64,000 nucleotides of DNA from assembly GCA_963383645.1 (NCBI GenBank), contig OY726571.1:18726599-18790598 (forward strand). The letters run 5' to 3'. The translations under genes and the position numbers were made by a program. Positions 32,312 to 42,029 of this stretch are shown one piece after another (the first letter of the stretch is position 1; the number at the start of each line of letters is the position of its first letter). The notes beneath the pieces were generated by a model. The model had not been told where the DNA came from, did no database searches, and was given only the letters and a program-made list of their open reading frames with translations. The stretch is from Muscardinus avellanarius. Taxonomy: Eukaryota; Chordata; Mammalia; Rodentia; Gliridae.

Positions 32312-32440
32312 TGAGCCAGATAGTAAATATTTTAAGGTTTGTGTTAATTGCAACTATTGGACATTGCAGTGTTATCAAAAAAGCAGAAACAATACTTGAC
32401 CAAATGAGTACAGCTATGTTCTGATAAAACTGTACTAAAG
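32312..32440 (+). mobile_element. MER5-like hAT DNA transposon remnant
   Basis: GAGCCAGATAGTAAATATTT, ATTGCAACTATTGGACATTG and GCTATGTTCTGATAAAACTG keep MER5 order, opposite to the copy at 12966. Confidence 0.65.
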
Positions 32441-32592
32441 GGCCAGGTATGGTGGCACATGCCTGCCTGTAATCCCAGTACTTGGGAGGCTGAGACGAGA
32501 GGATCCCAGGTTCAAGGCCAGCCTCAGCAATTTAGCCAGACCCTGTTTCAGAATAAAAAGTAAAAGGGCTAGGGATATAGTTTAGAGGTGAA
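32440..32592 (+). mobile_element. B1-dID SINE missing its dID 3' half
   Basis: GGGCCAGGTATGGTGGC head, full B1 and linker. The dID stops after GGATATAGTTTAGAGGTG and joins unrelated sequence. Confidence 0.85.
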
Positions 32593-33016
32593 ACTGTAAC
32601 GTTGAAATTGAGTTGGAGGTAGCAAAGGAGGCAATCACCAACAAGTGATTAAAGGGCTCTTTCATCAAAAACTGGCACCTTTGGGTGATATCTGCCGACT
32701 GTGGGGAAAGGGACCGATGACCAAGCAGCAGAGCCCAGAGGTCGGCAGAGTCACCGTCGGTTGGCAGAGTCATGCGGTCGGAAAGGAAGTACAGATATTT
32801 AAAGTGGGGGGGGGGGGTCTTAAAGTGGAACGAGCAGTGTTGAGAATGCCAATTCTCTTGCAACATCCAGAGTCTCCCGGCACCTGGAGTCTGTCTTGAG
32901 ATGTCTGGAGTCTCACGACATCTCTGCTTTTGGCTTCCAGGATTCCGCCTCCTGTCCCCAATGTGGGATACCGTGGGAGAAGGGAGAACCCTACCTATCA
33001 AAAACATCCCTGGTTC
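32593..33016. other. Unexplained insert between two SINEs
   Basis: Raised GC and CpG, with repeated GGAGTCT / GAGTCTC words at 32868-32925 and a G11 run at 32808. No gene recognised. Frames of 141 and 84 codons overlap on opposite strands without known motifs. Confidence 0.35.
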
Positions 33017-33213
33017 ATCCAGGTCTGGTGGACCACACTTGTAATCCTGGTACTTGGGAGGCTGAGACAGGAAGCTTGCACATTCATGGCCAGCCTCACC
33101 CTACTTAGTGGGACCCTTCATGACTTAGTGAGACCTTGTTTCAAAATAAAAAATAAAAAGTAGAGTTGGGGTGAGGCTCAGAGGTGGAATGCCCCTGGGT
33201 TCAATCCCCAATT
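33017..33213 (+). mobile_element. B1-dID SINE, old
   Basis: CCAGGTCTGGTGGACCACAC head and dID GGGGTGAGGCTCAGAGGTGG. Confidence 0.82.
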
Positions 33214-33314
33214 AAAAAAAAAAGACAACACACTTGTCAGTAAATATCAATCTGGTAGACACAAGTGCAGAAAGGGGTTGGGGAGCAAAGCGCAGCGATA
33301 AAATGTATTTATTA

Positions 33315-33564
33315 GTGGGGCACAATGGCTGAGGGTGAAGGATCACAAATTTGAGGCCAGCCTGGGCAATTTAGCGAGACTCTGTTGAAAAATAAAATAC
33401 ATTGGGAGGCTGAGACAGGAAGATGGTGGTTTGCAGACAGCCTCAGCTACTTAGTGAGGCCCTTTGCAACTCAGTGAGACCCTGTTTCAAGATAAAGAAT
33501 AAAAATCAGGCTGGGTGTGTAGCTCGGAGGTAGAATGCCCCTGGGTTCCATCCTCAGTACCGCA
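33315..33564 (+). mobile_element. B1 fragment fused to a 5'-truncated type A B1-dID
   Basis: An old B1 with CACAATGGCTGAGGG...CTGTTGAAAAATAAAATAC (33315-33399) runs straight into ATTGGGAGGCTGAGACAGG, mid-B1 of a type A copy that ends CAGTACCGC. Confidence 0.78.
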
Positions 33565-33573
33565 AAAAGGAAA

Positions 33574-33638
33574 AATATATATTTTTATCATATATATTAT
33601 ATATATATAATTTTTTCTGTTGTTTGCTCTTTATACAA

Positions 33639-33697
<59 letters not shown>
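33574..33697. repeat. AT-rich, (TC)n and (AC)n compound microsatellite
   Basis: TATATA stretch at 33574-33610, TC repeat at 33640-33662, and AC repeat at 33663-33697. Confidence 0.93.
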
Positions 33698-33698
<1 letters not shown>

Positions 33699-34268
33699 CA
33701 CACAAACACACACCACCCCACACATGTTCTTGATCCTTCTAATTTATGACCTTTTTATTTGTCATCTCTAAAAATGGTTACCACTTTTCTTACCAGTGAA
33801 TGAGGAGTGTAACATAAATGAGGGTCCCGGTTATAGAAAAACAAAGAGGAGACAGATACAGAGGTGCTGACTCTCTCGTGATGTGATCAACAGACTGACT
33901 GGCCTGAACCCAGCAGCGGTGCGGGCTCAGGAAGCGGAGCGTGCAAGGCCTGCTGGTGATGGGAGGGAAAGAAACTGGTGGGACTCTTCTTGAGACTGCT
34001 CCTATTTTAACCAGTGAAATAGTAAACAAGCAAAGCCCAAACTGAGAGTGAAGAAGAGAAAGGGGTTGAAAGTTTAAGGCAAAAGAAGTCATGAAATTAT
34101 CACTCAGGACTTTTTTTTCAAATACCCTCTAAGATAATTTTAAAAAAAATAACTATGTCCTTACCAGGTTTTTAAGTTAATATTTAAAATTTTTTCATAT
34201 TGCTTTTAAAATTTGCTAAAGAGATCATGTCTGGCACATTGTAAATATACATATTGTAAATAAGCCTT
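33698..34268. other. Unique sequence
   Basis: 33850-33990 has some CpG. No exon recognised. AT-rich after 34100. Confidence 0.45.
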
Positions 34269-34281
34269 TTGCATTGCTTTA

Positions 34282-34511
34282 TTTATTTTATTTTTTTATT
34301 TTTTTGGGGGGGTGGTACTGGGGGTGGAACCCAGAGGCTTTCTACCTCTGGGCTATACTCCCAGACCTTTTTTATATTTTATTTGGAAACAGGGTCTCAC
34401 TAAGTTGCTGAGAGCCTCACTAAGTAGCTGAGGCTGGCTTCGAACCTGTGCGATCCTCCTGTCTCAGCCTCCCAAGCGCGGGAATTACAAGAGTGCGCCA
34501 CCACGCCTGGC
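34282..34511 (-). mobile_element. B1-dID SINE, type C, antisense
   Basis: T-rich tail and near-consensus type C. The TSD TTTGCATTGCTTT begins at 34269 and recurs at 34512. Confidence 0.93.
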
Positions 34512-34520
34512 TTGCATTGC

Positions 34521-34713
34521 TTTTTTTTTTTTTGGTGGTACTGGGGTTCCTGGAAGCCCTTCTACCTCCGGGCTACACTCCCAGACCTATCTTTTATATT
34601 TTTATTTGGAAACAGGGTCTCCTAAGCCAGCACGGCTGGCTTCGAACCTGCGCGATCCTCCTGTCTTTGCCTCCCAAGCGCGGGGATTACAAGCGTGCGC
34701 CACCACGCCCGGC
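34521..34713 (-). mobile_element. B1-dID SINE, type D, antisense
   Basis: Inserted 10 bases from the previous SINE. It has dID GGGTTCCTGGAAGCCC and stem arms around a 3-base loop (GCCAGC-CGT-GCTGGC on the sense strand). TGCTTTTTTT flanks both sides. Confidence 0.93.
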
Positions 34714-34759
34714 TGCTTTTTTTTTTTAATGTAGCCACTTATTCAAAATGAAAAAGAAA

Positions 34760-34812
34760 AAGGCCTGGGAGTATAGCTCAGAGGTAGTATTCTAATTCAA
34801 TTCCCAGAACTA
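34760..34812 (+). mobile_element. Lone dID unit
   Basis: AGGCCTGGGAGTATAGCTCAG...AATTCCCAGAACT. No B1 before it. Confidence 0.75.
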
Positions 34813-34990
34813 AAAGTAAAAACCAGAATAATTTACATTTCCTTTTTTTCCTGAAACAGTGTATCTTTCCTAGATAATTTTGTAATATATATGTTTTTAC
34901 AGTTAGTTACCTTTTAGTGATCACTCTGTCACTCTCTATAACAATGTCCAGCACAGAAGCACCAAAAGCCAGTTTGTTGGTTCTCTAATA

Positions 34991-35188
34991 TGGTGTGTGT
35001 GTGTGTGTGTGTTCCTGGGGATTGAGCCCAGGTTCACTGTACCTCCGAGCTATATTCCCAACTCTTTTTTTTTTTTTTAAACAAACAAATAGGTTCTTAC
35101 TATGTTGCTGGGGCTTGTCTCAAACCTGCGATCTTCCTGTCGCAGCCTCCCAAATACTGGGATTATAGGCGTGCACCACCACACCAGC
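34991..35188 (-). mobile_element. B1-dID SINE with (GT)n tail, old, antisense
   Basis: GT repeat at 34991-35012, dID GGGATTGAGCCCAGGTTC, T-rich/ACAAACAAAT linker, and a B1 ending CACCACCACACC. Confidence 0.85.
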
Positions 35189-35986
35189 CTGGCTCCCTAA
35201 TATTAAAGGCTTATCGGTTACATGGAGCTATAGATCCCAACCTCAAAGCACAGAGTCACAAAGATGTGATCGTTTGGGTTTTAGAAAGCTATATTTTCCA
35301 GCAGCAAAGAGATTGTACTAGATGGAATAGTTTAATACAGAAACAAAGAAGGAAATTTAAACACAAAATTGATGATGAAGACCTGAATATAGGCAGAGAC
35401 TGTGTGACAAGACACTGTGAGACCAAAATTAAGGAAAGATACATGGCGACTGAAAGAAGGCAGAGCCAGTAGGATCTTCTGGCCTGGGTGGAGGAACTGG
35501 ATATGGCAAAAGTATGCAGGAAGTATCTAGGATATGTTCAAGGTCTCCAGGTCTGTAAGACAAGATGCAACGTTGTTAACCAAGACAGAGCGCCTGGGGA
35601 TGACAGCACTATTGTTTGTTGACTACCTGCTGCATGTCAGGTTATTGTACAACTCCAGAAGACACGAACAGTAGATTCACCCCTGGGATTATGGAGCAAA
35701 ATGCATTTTACCGCATTTCTGATCATAGGCAATTTTATTAAGAAATATAATACAAAAATTACAAAAGCCAATTTCTAGAGCACTTCCAAAGTCTTGGAAA
35801 AGAAATGGATGCATGAAGAAAATTCAAGCTTCAGAGATTCCTAGTAAATCCTCCTGACCATAGGACAATGTGCTTGGGCTGGTTCTAAGTGATAACATAA
35901 TGGGGAGAATTGAAACTCCGAACCTATAGACTGAGAGTTGCTGGTCATGGCTGAAACCTTAAGAAGCTACACTCTCCCAGTGTTTT
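35189..35986. other. Unique sequence with possible MIR tail at 35600-35690
   Basis: TGTTTGTTGACTACCTGCTGC weakly resembles the reverse MIR/L2 end. Otherwise unrecognised. Confidence 0.4.
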
Positions 35987-35998
35987 AAATGTAGAGAA

Positions 35999-36185
35999 GC
36001 CAGGCGTGGTGGCGCACGCTTGTAATCCCCACGCTTGGGAGGCAGAGACAGGAGGATCGCGCAGGTTCGAAGCCAGCCGCGCGAGCTGGCTTAAGGAGAC
36101 CCTGTTTCCAAATAAAAATGTAAAAATAGGTCTGGGAGTGTAGCCTGGAGGTAGAAGGGCTTCCAGGAACCCCAGTACCACCAAA

Positions 36186-36265
<80 letters not shown>

Positions 36266-36324
36266 AAAATAGGACTGGGGAGTATAGCCCAGAGGTAAAA
36301 AGCATCTGGGTTCCATTCCCAGTA

Positions 36325-36368
<44 letters not shown>
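35999..36368 (+). mobile_element. Trimeric SINE: B1-dID(type D)-(AAAG)n-dID
   Basis: A type D B1-dID (35999-36182, stem GCCAGC-CGCGCGA-GCTGGC) is followed by AAAG repeats (36184-36266). A second, different dID (36267-36328, GGGGAGTATAGCCCAGAGG) and CA repeats (36327-36368) come next. One perfect 12-bp TSD AAATGTAGAGAA (35987-35998 and 36369-36380) encloses the whole. Confidence 0.9.
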
Positions 36369-36371
<3 letters not shown>

Positions 36372-36435
36372 TGTAGAGAAATAGGGAAGGAGGATCCCAC
36401 GTGGAGTGGGTGACATGGGTCTGATAAGGGCACAG

Positions 36436-36924
36436 TGTATGAGTTTCTCATTGCTGCTATAACAGTACACACAGCCTACGTGGCTTACAACCATATTCAT
36501 TCTACAGTTCTGCAGGTGAGAAGTTCAAAATGAGTTTACCAGGCTAAAGTCAAGATATTGCTGGGGCTGGTTCCTTCTGTAGCCTCTAGAAAAACAATCC
36601 ATCTCTTTGCCGTCTCAGCTCTCAGCAGCTGCCTGTACTCCTCTGCCTGTGGCCCTCTTCCTCCATCTTCAAAGCACATCGCTCCAGCTTCTGCTTCTCT
36701 TATCACTACGCCTTCCCTTCTTCTCTAACTCTGATTACTGCTGCAGCCATCTTAGAAGGCCCATTGTGACCACATCTGACATTCTGGCTAATCCAGGATA
36801 ATCTCCTCATCTGAAGAGCCCTGACCTCATCACAGCTGCAGAGTCTCTTTTGCCATATGCGGTAACAGTCAGGTTCTGAGAGTCAGGACTTGCTGTACTC
36901 GGGGGTCGTGACCCAGCTCATTAC
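36436..36924 (+). mobile_element. MLT1-like MaLR LTR, sense
   Basis: TGTATGAGTTTCTCATTGCTG start, TACAGTTCTGCAGGTGAG, CTAAAGTCAAGATATTGC, CCTCCATCTTCAAAGCAC, AATCCAGGATAATCTCC, GTCAGGTTCTGAGAGTCAGG. This order is that of an MLT1 LTR of near full length. There is no internal sequence, so it is a solo LTR. Confidence 0.8.
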
Positions 36925-37138
36925 TCTTACCGACAAAAGGAAACTAAAGTGGGCGGGTAATAAAAGAGAGCCAGAAGGGGACAAAGGTAACTTCTAAGGA
37001 AGGAAGAAGCGCCAAGAATGTCTCTGTAACTATGTCAATGAATTGAAGTTTAAAGGAATAAGTAGAAAAGTACTGGGGAAAACTCATTTAATTTATTAAT
37101 AGGGCTTTGCTGAGTTTATTTAATTTATTAATTTGTTT

Positions 37139-37335
37139 TTGATAGTAGGGATTGAACCCAAGGATATTCTACCTCTGAGCTATACCCCAAGCCCTTTATA
37201 TTTTTATTTTAAAACAGGATGTCTCCAAATTGCTGAAGGTCTCACTAAATTGCTGAGGCTGTCCTCATACCTGGGATCCTCCTGTCTCAGCCTCCCAAAC
37301 ACTAGGATTACAGGTGTGTGCCACCACACTTGACT
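37139..37335 (-). mobile_element. B1-dID SINE, old, antisense
   Basis: GGGATTGAACCCAAGGATATT, TTTATTTTAAAACAGG and CACCACACTTGAC. Confidence 0.85.
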
Positions 37336-37349
37336 TCTCAGGTTGATTT

Positions 37350-37572
37350 TATTTTATTTTATTTTATTTTATTTTATTTTATTTTATTTTTGGTGGTACT
37401 AGGGGTGGAACCCAGAGGCTTTCTACCTCTGGGCTATACTCCCGGACCTATTTTATATTTTATTTAGAAACAGGGTCTCAGTAAGTAGCCGAGGCTGGCT
37501 TCGAACCTGTGCGATCCTCCTGGCTCAGCCTCCCAAGCGCAGGAATTACAAGTGTGCGCCACCACGCCCAGC
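37350..37572 (-). mobile_element. B1-dID SINE, type C, antisense, (ATTTT)n tail
   Basis: An ATTTT repeat tail (to 37389). The type C copy lacks the GAGAGCCTCACTAA portion of B1 (CAGTAAGTAGCCGAGGC). The TSD CTCAGGTTGATTTT is at 37336-37349 and 37574-37587. Confidence 0.9.
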
Positions 37573-37756
37573 TGCTCAGGTTGATTTTAAACAGAGACCA
37601 CAGTAATCCAGCCTTCAGCCACAGCTTCTCTTTCTTTTATTTCAGTTACTCACAGTCAGTGACAGTCCAAAATATTACATAGAAAATTCCAGAAATAAAC
37701 AATTCATGAATTTTATATTGCCTGCCATTCTGAGTAGTGTGATAAAATCATATTGT

Positions 37757-38126
37757 CGGCTGGGTTTAGTGGCTCATGCCTGTGGTCCCAGTACTGGGAG
37801 GCTGAGACAGAAGGATCCCAGGTATGAGGCCAGCCTCAGCAACTTAGGGAGGCCCTGTTTCAAAATAAAAATAATAAAAAGGAAATAAAAATAATAAAAA
37901 GGAAAAGCTGGGCGTGGTGGCGCATGCTTGTAATCCCAGCGCTTGGGAGGCTGAGACAGGAGGATCGCACAGGTTTGAAGCCAGCCTCAGCTACTTAGTG
38001 AGCCTCTCAGCAATTTAGTGAGACCCTATTTTCAAATAAAGTATAAAATCTGGGAGTATAGCCTGGAGGTAGAAAAGCACCTGGGTTCCACCCTCAGTAC
38101 CGCAAATTAATAATAATAATAATAAC

Positions 38127-38157
<31 letters not shown>

Positions 38158-38211
38158 GCTAGGGTTGTAGCTCAGAGGTAAAATGCCTCTGGGTGCAATC
38201 CCCAGTACCAA
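37757..38211 (+). mobile_element. B1-dID SINE, old, split by a type C SINE
   Basis: B1 at 37757-37880. The dID is at 38156-38211 (GGGTTGTAGCTCAGAGG). The split is in the linker. Confidence 0.88.
37905..38155 (+). mobile_element. B1-dID SINE, type C, nested, (AAT)n tail
   Basis: AGCTGGGCGTGGTGGCGC head, a shortened linker (TATAAAATCTGGGAG) and dID ending CAGTACCGC. An AAT repeat with one AAC unit follows at 38105-38155. Confidence 0.9.
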
Positions 38212-39328
38212 GAAAAAAAATCTCATGGTCATCCCTCTCCATCCTGCCTGAGACAGGAATAGTTCCCTTGTCCACTTACCCACTTTGTATACACTACCCA
38301 CGATGGTCAGCTAGGTTATCACATCCATTGCCAGTTATCAGTGCTTGTGTTCAGGGAAAGCCTTATTTTACTTAATGATGCTGCCAAAACACAAGAGTAA
38401 TGATGCCGGAAATTCAGATATGCCAAAGAGAGAAGCCCTATAGAGTACTAGTTTCAAATAAAAAGCTTTAAATACATTAAGATATTTTTGACCACATTCA
38501 CATGGCATTTATTACAATACGCTGTTATAATCGTTCTATCTCATTACTATTTAGTTAATCCCTTACCGTACCGTTCTCATAAAGTTCATCATAAATATGT
38601 CTGTACATACGGGAAACGACGTAGTCTAGAGAGAGAGTGCGGTACCATCTGTAGTTTGAGGCCTCCACTGGGGGTCTTAGACTGTGTCCCGCTAGGATAA
38701 AGGGGACTTCTGCATATTACAGTACACTGGAGAGCAACTGGGGGGGTATAAAGATAGCAAGGGACGGCTTTACTTTAAGGAAGGAAGGTGAAATATTTGT
38801 TGAAGGAGGAAACAAAGATCAGAAAAACGCTTCGCGGACTCTTCGTTGTCGCCATTTGGCTGGCTTTGGTTTTTTAAGAGAGAAAGAGGAGTGACCATCT
38901 TTATAGCCTTCAGAGAGGAAGGAGTCAGCTGGGAAAAAATGAAGCCAAGAGAGAGGAGGAGTGCAGCCACAAGTCACTTGGGGGGGGTACCCCACATCTA
39001 GCCCATCTCACTGGTCTCTCAGTTACCCTTCCTACTTTATGAATGAGAAAGCAGAGCCGGAAATGAGCAGCTTAGGAAGAGCATGCAAGCTCCCAGTGGG
39101 TCCACTCACATGGTCCACAACGTCAGGACCACACAGTCTTGTCTCCAGGATTATAATTTTAGATGCTTTCCTTAAAAAAAATCATCATGGCAAATAGTTA
39201 CCATTTTACTGCATATGCTATATTAAGATTACTTTTATTATACTACTAAAAATATATTTTATGAGAAAAAGTTAAGTACATATAAAAACAGGAAGAAAAT
39301 ATATTAGAAATCTGCACTCTTACCATCC
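38212..39328. other. 1.1-kb unique stretch, weak MIR signal at 39005-39110
   Basis: TTTATGAATGAGAAAGCAGAGCC resembles reverse MIR. No exon recognised. Confidence 0.4.
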
Positions 39329-39338
39329 AAAGATCAAG

Positions 39339-39463
39339 TATCGGTACAGTAATGCATGCCTGGCATCCCAGCTACTGAAGAGGCTGAGGAAGCGGCTTAG
39401 GAAGTGTCAAGCCCACCTGGGCAACACAGAAAATCCTGTCTCAAAAAAAAAAAAAAAAAAAAA
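39339..39463 (+). mobile_element. Old B1 monomer (Alu-like), no dID
   Basis: GGCATCCCAGCTACTGAAGAGG and CCACCTGGGCAACACAG keep the older 7SL wording (CTGGGCAACA) lost in later B1-dID. Poly(A) follows. Confidence 0.8.
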
Positions 39464-39681
39464 TCAGCCGGGCATGGTGGCACACGCTTCTAATCCCAGC
39501 ATTTGGGAGGCTGAGACAGGAGGATCACGGTTTGAGGCCAGCCTCAGCTACTTAGTGAGGTCCTTTACAACTCAGTGAGACCCTGTTTCAAAATAAAGAA
39601 TAAAAAATAGGGCTGGGGATATAGCTTGGAGGTAGAATGCCCTTGGGTTCCAGTCCCAGTACCATACACACACCAAAAAAA
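39464..39681 (+). mobile_element. B1-dID SINE, type A, in the tail of the B1 monomer
   Basis: AGCCGGGCATGGTGGCAC head and dID ending CAGTACC. ATCAAGTAT at 39333-39341 and near 39682 encloses both units. Confidence 0.88.
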
Positions 39682-39818
39682 AATCAAGTATATTTATTTT
39701 TCCAAATATACACCTTAGATATACTTTATTTTTCAACAATTAGTATTGTACAACATAGTATGCTTTATAATCTGCTTTTTAATTCCCATTTATAATATTT
39801 TATAAACATATTTGTTGT

Positions 39819-40035
39819 GCTGGGCATGGTGGTGCACAATTGTAATCCTAGTACTTGGAAGGCTGAGACAGGAAGATTGCAACCTCTGAAGACAGGAGGA
39901 TTGTAGCCAGCCTCAGCAACTTAATGAGGCCCTCTGCAACTTAGTAAGACCCTGTTTGAAAAATAAAAATCAAAATAGGGCTGGGGGTGTAACTCAGAGG
40001 TAGAATGGCCCTGAGTTCAATCCTCAGTATCACAA
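39819..40035 (+). mobile_element. B1-dID SINE, mixed, with internal duplication
   Basis: GACAGGAAGATTG is followed 23 bases later by GACAGGAGGATTG, a small tandem copy inside B1. dID GGGGTGTAACTCAGAGG. Confidence 0.87.
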
Positions 40036-40056
40036 ACAATTATTATTATTATTTTT

Positions 40057-40238
40057 AAGGTAGTACTGGGGATGGAACCCAGGATCTTCTACCTCCAGGC
40101 TACACTCCTAGACCTATTTTATATTTTATTTGGAAACAGGGTCTCTTAAGCCAGCTGAAGCTGGCTTCGAAGCTACGCAATCCTCCTGTCTCAGCCTCCC
40201 AAGCGCAGGGATTACAAGTGTGTGCCAAAACGCCCTGC
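40057..40238 (-). mobile_element. B1-dID SINE, C-to-D intermediate, antisense
   Basis: The B1 has the type D shortening with stem GCCAGC-TTCA-GCTGGC. The dID keeps a conventional B box (GGATGGAACCCAGGATC). Confidence 0.88.
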
Positions 40239-40279
40239 TAAAAAACAATGTTTTTTGTTGTTAAAAAATATAGATATGA

Positions 40280-40482
40280 GTTGAGCGTGGTGGTGCACGC
40301 TTGTAATCCCAGCATTCAAGAGGCTGAGGCCTGAGATCGCGGTTCGCAAACAGCCTCAGCTACTTAGCAAGGCCCTTCACACCTCAGGAAGACCCTATTT
40401 CAAAAAAATAAAAAGAGTAAATATTAGGGCTGGGGGTGTAGCTCAGAGGTACAATGTCCCTGGGTTCCATCTCCAGTACCAT
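40280..40482 (+). mobile_element. B1-dID SINE, type A
   Basis: GTTGAGCGTGGTGGTGCAC head, a deleted GGAG in the core (GGCCTGAGATCGCGG) and dID GGGGGTGTAGCTCAGAGG. Confidence 0.9.
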
Positions 40483-40504
40483 AAAATATATAGACAGATC
40501 TGAG

Positions 40505-40925
40505 TCAGGCTTGGTGGCTCACACTTGTAATCCCGATACTTGGGAGTCTTTTTTTTTTTTTTTTTTTTTTGGTACTGCAGGTTGAACCCAGGGGCTTTCT
40601 TCTTCCAGGCTATACACCCAGACCTATTTTATATTTTTATTTGGAAACAGGGTCTCACTAAGTTGCTGAGAACCTCACTAAGTAGCTGAGGCTGGCTTTG
40701 AACCTGTGCGATCCTCCTGTCTCAGCCTCCCAAGCACGGTGATTACAAGTGTGAGCCACCACGCCCGGCTACTTGGGAGTCTAAGACAGAAGAATCGTAG
40801 GTTTGCAGCCAGCCTCAGCTACTTAGTGAGAGACCCTGTCTCAAAATAAAGAATAACAAATGGGGCTGGGGCTGTAGCTCAGAAGTAGAATGCCCCTGGG
40901 TTCAATCCCCAGTATTGCAAAAAAT
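40505..40925 (+). mobile_element. B1-dID SINE, type A, split by an antisense SINE
   Basis: B1 5' part at 40505-40549, remainder at 40783-40920 (dID GGGGCTGTAGCTCAGAAG). Confidence 0.9.
40550..40769 (-). mobile_element. B1-dID SINE, type C, nested in opposite orientation
   Basis: Poly(T), type C dID and full B1 ending CACGCCCGGC. The perfect TSD TACTTGGGAGTCT is at 40537-40549 and 40770-40782. Confidence 0.94.
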
Positions 40926-40947
40926 AAATGAATAAATAAATAAACAT

Positions 40948-41332
40948 AGCCGGGTGTGGTGGCGCACGCTTGTAATCCCTGCACTTGGGAGGCTGAGACA
41001 GGAGGATCACACAGGTTTGAAGCCAGCTTCAGCTACTTAGTGAGGCTCTCAGCAACTTAGTGAGTCCCTGTTTCCAAATAAAATATAAAATACGTCTGGG
41101 ATCCCAGGCGTGGTGGCGCACGCTTGTAATCCCAGCTTTTGGGAGGCTGAGACCTGAGGATTGCGGTTTGCAGACAGCCTCAGCTACTTAGTGAGGCCCT
41201 CTGCAATTCAGTGAGACCCTGTTTCAAAATAAAGAATAAAAAATTGGGCAGGGGGTGTAGCCTGGAGGTCAAATGCCTCTGGGTTCCATCCCCAGACCCA
41301 CAAAAAAAAAGAATGAATGAATGAATGAATGA

Positions 41333-41364
<32 letters not shown>

Positions 41365-41430
41365 AAATAGGTCTGGGAGTGTAGTCCGGAGGTAGAAAGC
41401 CTCTGGGTTCCACCCCAGTACCATCAAATT
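40948..41430 (+). mobile_element. B1-dID SINE, type C, split by a type B SINE
   Basis: B1 and linker at 40948-41100. The dID is at 41365-41430 (GGTCTGGGAGTGTAGTCCGG). Confidence 0.92.
41101..41364 (+). mobile_element. B1-dID SINE, type B, nested, with (GAAT)n(GAAA)n tail
   Basis: CCCAGGCGTGGTGGCGCAC head and dID GGTCAAATGCCTC with a CAGACCCAC end, then GAAT and GAAA repeats at 41312-41364. The TSD AAAATASGTCTGGG is at 41087-41100 and 41365-41378. Confidence 0.93.
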
Positions 41431-41494
41431 AATTAATTAAATAGATCTATCAGTGGCTGCTTTACATACCATCATATGGCTGAACTGTAACTTT

Positions 41495-41576
41495 TGGAGG
41501 GGGTGTGGGGAATTGAACCCAGGCCCTGGCTTGTGTTACGCACACCCTCTACCACTGGGCTCCAGCTCCAGCTCCG
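41495..41576 (-). mobile_element. Standalone undeleted ID-like SINE, antisense
   Basis: GGGGAATTGAACCCAGGCCC, GTGTTACGCACACCC and TACCACTGGGCTCCAGC. It keeps the central part. Confidence 0.7.
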
Positions 41577-41814
41577 TTTTGATTTTTTTATTACCTACAC
41601 ACTGCTGAATTAACATCACCGCACGAACATCGTGTTCACTTGTCTTACTTCCTTAGAAGAATTCCTAGATTTAGAGTCTCCGGGTCAAAGGTCACGCACA
41701 TTTTGAAGGCACGTGGTCCAGGAAGGAGGTTAGCGTGGCTTCTATTAACACACCAGCTGTGGTCGTCTGCCGTCATCAAGACCAGATATCATACAGGCAT
41801 GCAAAGAGGACAGG

Positions 41815-41965
41815 GTCTAGCGAGGGATCTTTGGTGTGAATCCTAACTCCAATAGTGTCGGAAGAGATATTTAACCTCTCGGGGTTCGGTTTCCTCTCCT
41901 GGAAAATGGAAGTAATTACAGTCCCCATATCAGAGGACTTTTGCCAGAGTTAAAGGTAAAAACAG
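41815..41965 (+). mobile_element. MIR SINE remnant
   Basis: GTGTGAATCCTAACTCC, TTTAACCTCTCGGGGTTCGG, TTCCTCTCCTGGAAAATGG. Its core (41864-41945) has a second copy at 42201-42282. Confidence 0.8.
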
Positions 41966-42029
41966 AGGAAAAACAACCAAATGATGTCTGCCTAACCACC
42001 TAATAGTGACTTCAGCCTGCTTTAAATTC

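Noticed and set aside
32582..33007. 141-codon minus-strand frame
   Set aside because: Begins and ends without promoter or splice context, overlaps an opposite frame, and matches no family I know.
35945..36500. Frames of 171-175 codons with Cys/Val and Phe/Leu/Ser repeats
   Set aside because: Antisense reading of CA and AAAG repeats and two dIDs.
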